Below, one piece after another: positions 7,503-13,434 of a stretch of 13,434 nucleotides of DNA. The position numbers and the translations under genes are program-made. Origin of the DNA: Lachnospiraceae bacterium (GTDB taxonomy: Bacteria > Bacillota > Clostridia > Lachnospirales > Lachnospiraceae); the NCBI GenBank assembly GCA_017412265.1, contig JAFPYK010000162.1:1-13434 (forward strand), written 5' to 3'. Position 1 is the first letter of the stretch, and every line of letters begins with the position of its first letter. The notes under the pieces are model-generated. The model had not been told where the DNA came from. It ran no database searches and saw only the letters and a list, made by a program, of their open reading frames with translations.

Positions 7503-8756
7503 TTACCCGTTCACTTCCAGCTTCAGGGCCGCAGGCGCGGCATCCTTCTTGATGTCCGCGCGGAGCATTTCCGGAGGAAGTGCGATATCATGGCGCTTCC
7601 GGTAGACCTCGCGGTCACCGTCCTTCGCCAGAAGGACACATTTCTCCAACGGCTTTGTCACACGCAGATAGACCGAGAGGCCCTCGTCTCCGATGCAGGA
7701 AGGGTGGAATCTCTGCGGGATCATCACGCCCACATTCTCGCCCTTTTCGATCTGCACATACGGTTCGTCCGCACAGATCTCGCCCTGCAGGAAGCGCACC
7801 GCTCCCCGTGCAGCCGTCTCACCGGTCTCAGATACATAGTCCACCAGGTCGAAGACCGCCGCCACATTGCCGCAGGCAAAGATGCCCGGGATCGAAGTCA
7901 TCATGCTCTCGTCCACCACCGGTCCGCGGGTCGTCGGATCCATCTCGATCCCCGCCGCGATGGAAAGCTCATTTTCCGGAATCAGGCCCACCGCCAGCAC
8001 CAGCAGGTCGCACTCAATGTAGCGCTCGGTCCCCGGAATCGGATTGCGGTTCTCATCCACCTGCTGGACCGTCAGTCCCTCCAGCCGCTGTTCCCCGTAT
8101 ACCTGGGTCACGGTGGTTGACAGGTGAAGCGGAATTCCGAATTCATCCAGGCACTGCACTTTGTTCCGGCGCAGGCCGCCCAGTGTCGGCATCAGCTCAT
8201 AGACGCCCTCCACTTCCATTCCTTCCAGTGTCATTCGTCTGGCCATGATCAGGCCGATATCGCCGGAGCCTAAGATGACCGCCTTCTTACCGGGAAGATA
8301 TCCCTCGATGTTGATATAACGCTGCACCGCGCCGGCCGTCAAGATACCCGCCGGACGCGTGCCCATGATAAATACCTGCTGTCTCGTGCGCTCTCTGCAG
8401 CCCATCGCCAGGATGATCGCCCCGCACGTGATCCGGAGCATTCCGTCCGTCTCATTGCACGCATAGATCACCCGGTCCTTCGTGATCTCCAGGACCATCG
8501 TGTTTAACAGCTGCCGGATCCCGAGCTCATTCACTTCATCCAGGAAATGCTGCGCATACTGGCCGCCGCTCATCCGCTTGCCGAACCGGACCAGGCCGAA
8601 GCCGTCGTGGACGCACTGCCTCAGGATACCGCCCGAACGGATGTCCCTCTCCAGAATCAGGACATTTTCCGCGCCCAGCTGTCTTGCCTTCGCCGCTGCC
8701 GCGAGCCCCGCCGGGCCTCCGCCGATGACGGCTACATCACAGTTAAGCATCTTCAT
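7503..8756 (-). CDS. GlpB-like NAD(P)/FAD-dependent oxidoreductase
   Basis: 417 residues from the chosen start. A FAD-binding GGGPAG motif (12-17) lies in VAVIGGGPAGLAAAAKAR. A second dinucleotide motif GSGDIG at about 164-169 (AVILGSGDIGLIMARR) probably binds NAD(P), and IFACGNVAAVFDLVDYVSE closes the FAD site near residue 295. CRER (121-124) is typical of the group. These proteins pair with GlpA-like flavoproteins and DUF1667. Longer in-frame readings reach into the upstream gene and begin with a poly-Arg stretch. The ATG at 8754-8756 is preferred because AGGAGG lies 9 nt upstream; it overlaps the end of the GlpA-like gene by 14 nt, implying translational coupling. It probably passes electrons between the GlpA-like flavin and NAD(H) or another carrier. 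Confidence 0.93.
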   Translation of the reverse strand: MKMLNCDVAVIGGGPAGLAAAAKARQLGAENVLILERDIRSGGILRQCVHDGFGLVRFGKRMSGGQYAQHFLDEVNELGIRQLLNTMVLEITKDRVIYACNETDGMLRITCGAIILAMGCRERTRQQVFIMGTRPAGILTAGAVQRYINIEGYLPGKKAVILGSGDIGLIMARRMTLEGMEVEGVYELMPTLGGLRRNKVQCLDEFGIPLHLSTTVTQVYGEQRLEGLTVQQVDENRNPIPGTERYIECDLLVLAVGLIPENELSIAAGIEMDPTTRGPVVDESMMTSIPGIFACGNVAAVFDLVDYVSETGETAARGAVRFLQGEICADEPYVQIEKGENVGVMIPQRFHPSCIGDEGLSVYLRVTKPLEKCVLLAKDGDREVYRKRHDIALPPEMLRADIKKDAAPAALKLEVNG

Positions 8757-10488
8757 CCGTCGTCGCCTCCTCCCGGTTATGTGCCGCAAGCACGTTCGAT
8801 CCTTCGTCCTTCAAGTTGATCTCCACCCAGTCTTTGCCGAGTTCCCTGGCCAGGATCTCCACGACCTTCTGCTGGCAGAATCCTCCCTGGCAGCGTCCCA
8901 TACCGGCCCTGGTGCGGCGCTTGATCGCGTCCACCGAAGTCGGAACGATCGGAGAATGAATCACGTCAAGGATCTCGCCCTCCGTGATCGTCTCACACCG
9001 GCAGATCACATGGCCGTACTTCGGATTCTCCTGGATCAGCCGATCCTGCTCCTCGTGGGACAGCCTCCGGAAATTCGCCTTCGGCTTCAGGAACGGATCG
9101 TAGTTCGGGTTATCCTCTACCGGGATATCCGCAGCCTTGCAGTCGTCCAGGATGATCCCTTCCACCATCTCGGCCACTGCCGGCGAGGAAGCGAAGCCCG
9201 GCGACTGGATCGCCGCGACATTCACGAAGCCGCAGACCTTCTTGGACATTCCGATGATGAAATCCTCCTTGTAGTCTGCCGCGCGCACGCCGGTGAAATA
9301 AGTGATCACATCCGAAGGCTTCAGGTAATCCACCACACTGTAGGCGATTCGCATCGCGTAATCCAGGTCACTCTTGTAGGTGGCTGTATCATCCTTATAG
9401 GGTGTCTCCGTCGCAGACGGTCCGGAGTTGATATTGCCCTCCGGAGTCATACCGCAGCCGCCGCCCTTACTCTCCACGTTACGTGTCTTCGACACCGTGC
9501 CGATGCCGGTGCTGTACGGATAAGGAATCCTCTTATCAAAGATCGGAATCGTTCCTCTTCGGGCATGGATCGTGAAGAATTTATCGTCCACCATCTCTGC
9601 CACGTCATCCGCATGTACGCCCGCCGCGTTCACGATATACTTCGTGCGGATCAGGCCCTTGCGCGTGATCACCGTGAAATCACGGTCCCCCAGGATCTCA
9701 ATTCCGTAGACCTGTGCGCCCAGGATGAATTTCACCCCGTTCAGCGCCGCGCTGTTGGCCAGCGCGATGACAACCTCGTAGGGCTCTACGGTACCCATCG
9801 TGGTGTTGTGCGTCGCAATGATCGGACGGCCCTTGATGTTGGGCTCCAGCTTCAGCAGCTCATCCACCGGGAAGAAATCACATCCCGGAACCCCGTTGAG
9901 CTTCGCGGTCTTCACGATATACTCCAGGACCTTCTTGTCTTCCTCGTCGTAGCCGATGCCATATCCGCCGCGGCGCTTCATGTCAAATCCCAGCTCCTCG
10001 TGCAGCTGCGTAAACATCGCATTTCCCTTGACATTCAGCTTGGCCTTCAGCGTGCCGGCCTTCGCCATATGTCCGGGATGAATCGCACCGCTGTTGGCCT
10101 TGGATGCGCCCATGCTGACGTCGTCATGCATGTCCACCACGGCAACCCGGAGCGAATGCTTGCTCATCGTCCTGGCAACGCTGCAGCCGCTCACGCCTGC
10201 ACCGATCACCAGCACGTCCGTCTCATGGATTACACCGATCTTACGGGCAGTCTCGATCTCTTTCGTGTAATCCGGAACCGGAATCTCAAGGCCCTTCACC
10301 GTGATATTGTTGACCACGCTGTAGATCTCCTTGATCCCGCCTGCGATGTGTCCGATGTCAACCACCTGCTGCCAGGTATCGACCTCACCGGTCAGAGTTG
10401 CCACACGGTCCTCATCGATTGTGATGCCAATGTCGTACTTGTTCAGCTGTTCGTTCTTCGCGAGCAGCTGCTTAAATGTTTCGATCAA
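8743..10488 (-). CDS. GlpA-like FAD oxidoreductase with N-terminal BON-like and C-terminal BFD [2Fe-2S] domains
   Basis: 581 residues. Residues about 15-66 resemble a BON domain (ATLTGEVDTWQQVVDIG, then GGIKEIYSVVNNITVKG). Residues 90-450 are a DAO/GlpA FAD domain with GAGVSG at 96-101, MGASKANSG at 126-134 and a late YFTGVRAADYKEDFIIG. The C-terminus carries a BFD-like cluster: C496/C498 (ICRCE), C533 and C538 (GRCQGGFC), expected to hold [2Fe-2S]. The family oxidises sn-glycerol-3-phosphate or similar hydroxyl substrates. The start codon is TTG at 10486-10488, supported by AAGGAGG 7 nt upstream; the first in-frame ATG inside the gene is far into the FAD domain. It follows the MFS gene after 115 bp and overlaps the GlpB-like gene. 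The BON-like N-terminus is absent from E. coli GlpA. The substrate may be a phosphorylated polyol, but this is not proven. Confidence 0.93.
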   Translation of the reverse strand: MIETFKQLLAKNEQLNKYDIGITIDEDRVATLTGEVDTWQQVVDIGHIAGGIKEIYSVVNNITVKGLEIPVPDYTKEIETARKIGVIHETDVLVIGAGVSGCSVARTMSKHSLRVAVVDMHDDVSMGASKANSGAIHPGHMAKAGTLKAKLNVKGNAMFTQLHEELGFDMKRRGGYGIGYDEEDKKVLEYIVKTAKLNGVPGCDFFPVDELLKLEPNIKGRPIIATHNTTMGTVEPYEVVIALANSAALNGVKFILGAQVYGIEILGDRDFTVITRKGLIRTKYIVNAAGVHADDVAEMVDDKFFTIHARRGTIPIFDKRIPYPYSTGIGTVSKTRNVESKGGGCGMTPEGNINSGPSATETPYKDDTATYKSDLDYAMRIAYSVVDYLKPSDVITYFTGVRAADYKEDFIIGMSKKVCGFVNVAAIQSPGFASSPAVAEMVEGIILDDCKAADIPVEDNPNYDPFLKPKANFRRLSHEEQDRLIQENPKYGHVICRCETITEGEILDVIHSPIVPTSVDAIKRRTRAGMGRCQGGFCQQKVVEILARELGKDWVEINLKDEGSNVLAAHNREEATTDEDA

Positions 10489-10560
10489 GAGCCTCCCTCC
10501 TTTTCTTTCGAATCAATCTGCACGGTTGAACGGCCGTGCCGGCCGGCTCTCAAGTATAGA

Positions 10561-10583
10561 AGGGGCTGCGGGCAGCAGCCCCT
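10561..10583 (-). terminator. Hairpin after the MFS gene (partial terminator or 3'-end stabiliser)
   Basis: A perfect 9-bp stem (AGGGGCTGC / GCAGCCCCT) with a 5-nt loop begins 20 nt after the MFS stop codon. On the minus strand it is followed by TTCTATACTTG, a poor U-tract. Full termination here would cut the transporter off from the enzymes, so partial attenuation or protection of the transporter mRNA is more likely. A second small inverted repeat (GCACGG / CCGTGC, 10520-10539) lies further along the same 115-bp gap. Confidence 0.5.
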
Positions 10584-10603
10584 CTCATCAAATGATTGAA
10601 GAA

Positions 10604-11839
10604 TTATTTGCCAGCTTCCGCAGCCTTCTTCTCCATAGCCTTTCTGCCGTACTCAGGCAGGAAGATGGTCGTAGCGAACCAAAGAAGAGGAGACAGGCAG
10701 CAGACCTTCAGCGCGCCGGCCAGGCCCATGCTTGCATACAGGGACTTCACGATCGTGCCGGCTAAGGTTCCACCGATGGAGGTCAGGGTCAGGATGAAGC
10801 TGATACCGGTACCGATCGCAGCAGGGCTGATGCCCGGGATCTTGTACAGATGCGTCATGGCAACCGGTACGAATGCGTAAGCGCCGTAACCTGCGATAAA
10901 GAAGCAGATCGCTGCGACAACAACGCTGGAAGAAGCTACCGGCAGGAAGTAAACAACCGGCAGGATCAGGCCCCAAGGCCACAGCATCAGTTTGTCGACG
11001 CCGATCCAGTCCGCAAGCTTCGGAGCAGTCAGGGAACCGATGATGGAACCGATCGGGATCAGGCCGACCAGGACACCTGCGGTTGCAAGGCTGATGCCAA
11101 GCTCGGTGCTCGCATAGGTGGGCCAGAAGGTGGTGATAGCGATCCAGACCAGGGTGGTTCCGGGCCAGCCGATACCAAGAAGCCATACAGAACGATGCTT
11201 CAGAGCTTCCTTCAGAGGCTCAAGGAAAGGCTTCTTCTGTGCAGGAACGATCTTGCCGACCGCCTCATTCTCCTTGAAGAAGATGATCCACAGAGCACCT
11301 GCAATCAGGCCGATGCCGCCAAACACTGCCAGAACGGTTCTCCAGGAACCAAGCAGGGCAATCAGAGGAGCAGTCACACTCAGTGCGACGTACTGTCCGA
11401 CCGTACCGACTGCGTTCTCAATACCGTTGATACCGCCCAGACGAGTTCTCGGGATCCAGTTGGTCTTCACCAGAGCCAGAGGTGCGGAGATACCTGCACC
11501 GGCGCAGCTCATCAGGATACGTCCGACATAAAGCATCGGGACGTTGTTGGCAAGACCGTGCAGAATCAGGGAAGCGCCCAGCACGATGTAAACGATCGCC
11601 AGGAAGAACTTCGGGTTGGCACGAGCAGCCCACAGGGCGAAAGGAATATAAACAACAACCTTACAAGCGAATGCCACAGAACTCAGGGTCGATCCCAGAG
11701 AAACCGCATCGGCACCCATATCCTCGCACATGAACGGCAGGATAATACCCAGTGCAAATGTTCCGAAATACGCAAGGAACATCGCGACCCAGCCGAGCGA
11801 GGTCAAAAACATACCTCTGCCGGGAATTTTCTCTTTCAT
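10604..11839 (-). CDS. MFS transporter
   Basis: 411 residues, strongly hydrophobic along the whole length, consistent with the 12-helix layout of the major facilitator superfamily. Recognisable features are the GRILMSCAGAGISAPLAL segment in the N-half, the GINGIENAVGTVGQ stretch, a charged central loop (about 205-235: FFKENEAVGKI...KKPFLEPLKEALKHR), and a C-half beginning WLLGIGWPGTTLVWIA. It would sit in the cytoplasmic membrane and is probably a proton-coupled importer of the operon substrate. The overall style resembles organic-anion/nitrate-type MFS members more than sugar permeases, which is only an impression. The ATG at 11837-11839 follows AAGGAGG. As the first gene after the regulatory region 11866-12093 it is probably the operon leader. 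Confidence 0.93.
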   Translation of the reverse strand: MKEKIPGRGMFLTSLGWVAMFLAYFGTFALGIILPFMCEDMGADAVSLGSTLSSVAFACKVVVYIPFALWAARANPKFFLAIVYIVLGASLILHGLANNVPMLYVGRILMSCAGAGISAPLALVKTNWIPRTRLGGINGIENAVGTVGQYVALSVTAPLIALLGSWRTVLAVFGGIGLIAGALWIIFFKENEAVGKIVPAQKKPFLEPLKEALKHRSVWLLGIGWPGTTLVWIAITTFWPTYASTELGISLATAGVLVGLIPIGSIIGSLTAPKLADWIGVDKLMLWPWGLILPVVYFLPVASSSVVVAAICFFIAGYGAYAFVPVAMTHLYKIPGISPAAIGTGISFILTLTSIGGTLAGTIVKSLYASMGLAGALKVCCLSPLLWFATTIFLPEYGRKAMEKKAAEAGK

Positions 11840-11865
11840 TTCAGTCCTCCTTAATTGTTCTTATC

Positions 11866-11886
11866 GGCGCCGCCCTTCGCGGCGCC
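11866..11886 (-). other. GC hairpin in the 5' leader of the MFS gene
   Basis: A perfect 8-bp stem (GGCGCCGC / GCGGCGCC) with a 5-nt loop ends 26 nt before the MFS start codon. It is followed on the minus strand by GATAAGAACAATTAAGGAGG, so there is no U-tract. It may protect the 5' end or modulate ribosome access; a terminator is unlikely. Confidence 0.5.
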
Positions 11887-12024
11887 TTAGGTGAAAAAGT
11901 GAATGGTGATAGGTGAATGGAACTTGTTAATGAGTTACCCTGTATATTTATATGGCTGCTGTCCTCCGCGCGGAACTGCCCACCCGCGCTTCGGGCCCGC
12001 CGCCACATAAAGATCAAATTGTCA

Positions 12025-12049
12025 TATCAAAATACTGTGATTTTTGATA
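12025..12049. promoter_or_regulatory. 25-bp dyad, probable operator for the MFS-led operon
   Basis: Perfect 8-bp arms TATCAAAA (12025-12032) and TTTTGATA (12042-12049) flank a 9-bp spacer centred at 12037. The dyad lies just downstream of the candidate -10 at 12059-12064, a typical position for a repressor site. It overlaps a perfect tandem repeat TTGATACA at 12044-12051 and 12052-12059. No regulator gene is present in the window to match it. Confidence 0.45.
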
Positions 12050-12058
12050 CATTGATAC

Positions 12059-12089
12059 AATATACTGAATTTTGTAAATTCTGTGTAAA
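12059..12089 (-). promoter_or_regulatory. Candidate promoter for the MFS-led operon
   Basis: On the minus strand TATATT (12059-12064) resembles a -10 and TTTACA (12084-12089) a -35. The spacing is 19 bp, or 18 bp if TTACAC at 12083-12088 is used, which is longer than ideal. It lies in the AT-rich part of the 305-bp gap between the HAD and MFS genes. Transcription would begin near 12052 and give a leader of about 210 nt, GC-rich in its second half. Other AT-rich hexamers nearby could serve instead. Confidence 0.35.
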
Positions 12090-12138
12090 AAAATATATTT
12101 TCCCGGACCGGGTTTCCGTGGAGCCTACGCCCCACGGA
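12087..12138 (-). terminator. Terminator region of the HAD phosphatase gene
   Basis: On the minus strand TCCGTGG and CCACGGA form a 7-bp stem (12115-12121 / 12132-12138) six nt after the stop codon. A short CCCG/CGGG hairpin (12102-12112) follows, then AAAATATA and seven T residues (12087-12093). The spacing between the main stem and the T-run is unusual for an intrinsic terminator, but the second hairpin sits close to the T-rich tract. Read-through into the MFS operon cannot be excluded. Confidence 0.5.
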
Positions 12139-12144
12139 GTCCTC

Positions 12145-12993
12145 TCACAGAAGAGGAATCATCTCCTCCACCGAATCAAATGTCAATGTCGGCACGACAC
12201 CCATGGTCTCGATGTCATGAAGCGTCCCCTCTCCGCTCAGCACGAAGATCCCGGTCAGCCCGTTATCCACGCCCGACCGCACATCCGTATACAGCCGGTC
12301 ACCCACGACCGCCGTCTCCTCCGCCGAAGCGCCCATCGTCTTCAGCGCATACCGGATGATCTCGCCCTTCGGCTTGCCGATGATCACCTCCGGCTCCCTC
12401 TTCGTCGCCGCCTTGATAAACGCGTGCAGCGCGCCGATATCCGGCATAAATCCGCAGGCATACTGCTTCGTCGGGCACACATAGTCCGGATGCGTCGCGA
12501 TGAAGGGCATCCCCCTCGAGAGCAGGTCACACAGCACCGAGAGGTCCTTATAGTCAAATTCCTGCGCAAATGCGGTCACAATCAGGTCCGGATTCTCCTC
12601 CGCCAGGCGGATTCCCTTCGCCTCGAACTCATCCTTCAGCACCCGGTTGCCGAAGAGGAACACACTCTTGCCCGGATGCTCCCTCTTCAGGTAGTCAATC
12701 GTAGCCGCGCCCGACGAGACCATCTGCGTCTCCAGGTCGATATCCAGCCCCATGCGGTGCAGCTTGTCGATATACTGATCCATCCCCTTGGAGGAATTGT
12801 TCGTCATGAAACAGTACTTCCGCCCGGTCTCCTCCAGCTTCCGCAGAAACTCTCTGGCCCCGGGGATCCACGTCTCATCGAAATAGACCGTACCGTCCAT
12901 ATCCAGGGCAAAATACCGAATCTTATGAAGGAGTCCGGCATCATCCCGGTTCACCCGGTAAGTCTCACGAAGCAGATCAGCCAAGCCCCTCAC
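12145..12993 (-). CDS. HAD-superfamily IIA (NagD/AraL-like) phosphatase
   Basis: 282 residues. HAD motif I is DMDGTVYF with nucleophile D31 and D33; motif II is MTNNSS (63-68); motif III lysine is K207 in IIGKPKGEI; motif IV is VVGDRLYTD with D232 and D237. The cap between motifs II and III has the C2A size of the NagD group, whose members dephosphorylate small sugar, glycerol or glycolate phosphates. The start is GTG at 12991-12993 behind AGGAAGGAAG, giving about 25 residues before the core, slightly more than usual. A strong promoter about 80 nt upstream and a terminator-like region downstream suggest it is monocistronic. It may serve as housekeeping phosphate clearance rather than a step of the neighbouring operon. 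Confidence 0.93.
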   Translation of the reverse strand: MRGLADLLRETYRVNRDDAGLLHKIRYFALDMDGTVYFDETWIPGAREFLRKLEETGRKYCFMTNNSSKGMDQYIDKLHRMGLDIDLETQMVSSGAATIDYLKREHPGKSVFLFGNRVLKDEFEAKGIRLAEENPDLIVTAFAQEFDYKDLSVLCDLLSRGMPFIATHPDYVCPTKQYACGFMPDIGALHAFIKAATKREPEVIIGKPKGEIIRYALKTMGASAEETAVVGDRLYTDVRSGVDNGLTGIFVLSGEGTLHDIETMGVVPTLTFDSVEEMIPLL

Positions 12994-13080
12994 CTTCCTT
13001 CCTGTTCCATCTTGCTGTTGTCTCTGAGAGAGCTCCTTACAAAAAACCCGAACACAACCTGAGGCTCTCCCTTTTACCTT

Positions 13081-13109
13081 TTTATATCATATTATTAAAA
13101 AAGGGTCAA
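13081..13109 (-). promoter_or_regulatory. Sigma-A-type extended -10 promoter of the HAD phosphatase gene
   Basis: On the minus strand TTGACC (13104-13109) and TATAAA (13081-13086) are separated by exactly 17 bp, with a TG dinucleotide one base before the -10 (extended -10). Expected transcription start is near 13074, giving a leader of about 80 nt. The -35 lies inside the right arm of the upstream terminator hairpin. Confidence 0.75.
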
Positions 13110-13146
13110 GTCAAAATACGAAATTTTGTATTTTGCTTGACCCTTT
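13094..13146 (-). terminator. Strong intrinsic terminator after the kinase remnant
   Basis: A 19-bp stem with a single bulged base (left arm 13100-13119, right arm 13128-13146) has an 8-nt loop. On the minus strand it ends in CTTGACCCTTTTTTAATAAT, a proper T-rich tail. In the other direction it is followed by CCCCTTTTTG, so it may act on both strands. It would end transcripts arriving from beyond the right edge. Confidence 0.8.
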
Positions 13147-13164
13147 CCCCTTTTTGTCCAGACA

Positions 13165-13332
13165 TCATTCGGTCTGTGGAAGATATTCCTTCATCTCACA
13201 CACCCGTGCGGCCTCCTGCCGCATCTGCTCCAGAGATTTGATCCTGCCCTGTGCATAAAATTGCACCAGAAGATTCCCCAGTCCGGTTGCCTGCGGATCG
13301 CCGGCCCGTACCGGCAGCCCTGCCGCATCACA
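13165..13332 (-). pseudogene. C-terminal remnant of a rhamnulokinase-like FGGY kinase
   Basis: The minus strand encodes 55 residues then TGA: CDAAGLPVRAGDPQATGLGN, followed by LLVQFYAQGRIKSLEQMRQE and an ending KEYLPQTE. The pattern (C-x-DA-x-G-x-PV-x-AG...AT-x-x-GN-x-x-VQ) matches the end of rhamnulokinases and related FGGY kinases, from memory of the family. Upstream in frame the similarity stops at the edge of a long hairpin, an in-frame TGA occurs at 13369-13371, and there is no start codon with a ribosome binding site. The rest of the kinase is missing, so this looks like a deletion remnant still carrying its original terminator. Another FGGY kinase type is possible. Confidence 0.6.
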
Positions 13333-13336
13333 AGGC

Positions 13337-13391
13337 AAAAGGGCCGCCGCGCCCTCGATGCTCTCACATCAACAGCTGCCGCAGCCCTTTT
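13337..13391. terminator. Long imperfect hairpin, probable bidirectional terminator
   Basis: Outer arms AAAAGGGC (13337-13344) and GCCCTTTT (13384-13391) pair perfectly. Pairing continues with wobbles and mismatches through GC-rich inner arms to a TTGATG/CATCGA apex on the minus strand. Flanking A and T runs of four bases on either side fit a bidirectional terminator ending a gene that lies beyond the right edge. A small inverted-repeat element is the alternative. The last 43 bases (13392-13434) show no identifiable gene. Confidence 0.5.
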
Positions 13392-13434
13392 CCCGCTTAC
13401 TTGCACAATAATCAGTTACTCTCTTCTCTATCGG

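Noticed and set aside
6018..10599. Very long open frames on the plus strand (about 700 codons each at 6018-8120 and 8482-10599)
   Set aside because: They lie antisense to genes with clear family motifs, have low-complexity Arg/His-rich translations with no recognisable domain, and are expected in GC-rich DNA opposite real genes.
12990..13010. Mini-ORF (MEQEGR then TGA) ending in GTGA overlap with the HAD start codon
   Set aside because: The ATG has no Shine-Dalgarno at usable distance; the sequence is explained as the purine-rich ribosome binding region of the HAD gene.
13191..13406. 71-codon minus-strand open frame
   Set aside because: It runs through the hairpin and overlaps the kinase remnant in a different frame; the translation is basic and featureless, whereas the other frame matches a kinase C-terminus.
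1..13434. CRISPR arrays, tRNA/rRNA genes, insertion sequences, phage or defence genes
   Set aside because: No regularly spaced repeats, no tRNA-like cloverleaf, no transposase or integrase motif and no defence-type domain was seen on either strand.

Overview
The window reads like a chromosome segment of a moderately GC-rich anaerobic Firmicute, probably a Clostridia/Lachnospiraceae-type gut bacterium. This is inferred from strong AGGAGG-type ribosome binding sites, AT-rich sigma-A-like promoters set between GC-rich genes, and the families present (BON/GlpA-like, GlpB-like and DUF1667 flavin oxidoreductase genes, DUF362, Old Yellow Enzyme). I cannot name the species. Every convincing gene is on the minus strand, so the operon reads from right to left.

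From the right edge: (a) 13165-13434 holds a 55-codon C-terminal remnant of a rhamnulokinase-like FGGY kinase. It abuts a long imperfect hairpin and is followed by a strong intrinsic terminator (13094-13146). (b) A clear extended -10 promoter, whose -35 lies inside that terminator stem, drives a monocistronic NagD-type HAD phosphatase (12145-12993), which has its own terminator-like hairpins. (c) A 305-bp intergenic region (11840-12144) carries an AT-rich promoter candidate, a 25-bp dyad and a tandem 8-bp repeat, then a GC-rich 5' leader with a hairpin. (d) A long same-strand gene series follows: MFS transporter, GlpA-like FAD oxidoreductase with an N-terminal BON-like domain and a C-terminal BFD [2Fe-2S] domain, GlpB-like FAD/NAD oxidoreductase (14-nt overlap), amidohydrolase_2 enzyme, DUF1667 cysteine-rich protein, histidine-phosphatase family enzyme, DUF362 protein with a cysteine-rich tail, AGPS/GlcD-type FAD oxidase, FGGY carbohydrate kinase, and an Old Yellow Enzyme family reductase cut by the left edge.

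The series looks like one catabolic operon of about 12 kb, possibly subdivided by intergenic hairpins and an internal promoter before the DUF362 gene. A reasonable reading is that the MFS protein imports a hydroxylated small molecule. The FGGY kinase phosphorylates it or a derivative. The GlpA/GlpB/DUF1667 set and the FAD oxidase oxidise alcohol or hydroxyacid carbons, and the amidohydrolase, phosphatase and ene-reductase act on intermediates. The substrate is not evident from sequence. The gene combination does not match a pathway I can name, and no transcriptional regulator is present in the window. This is the best candidate here for an undescribed system.
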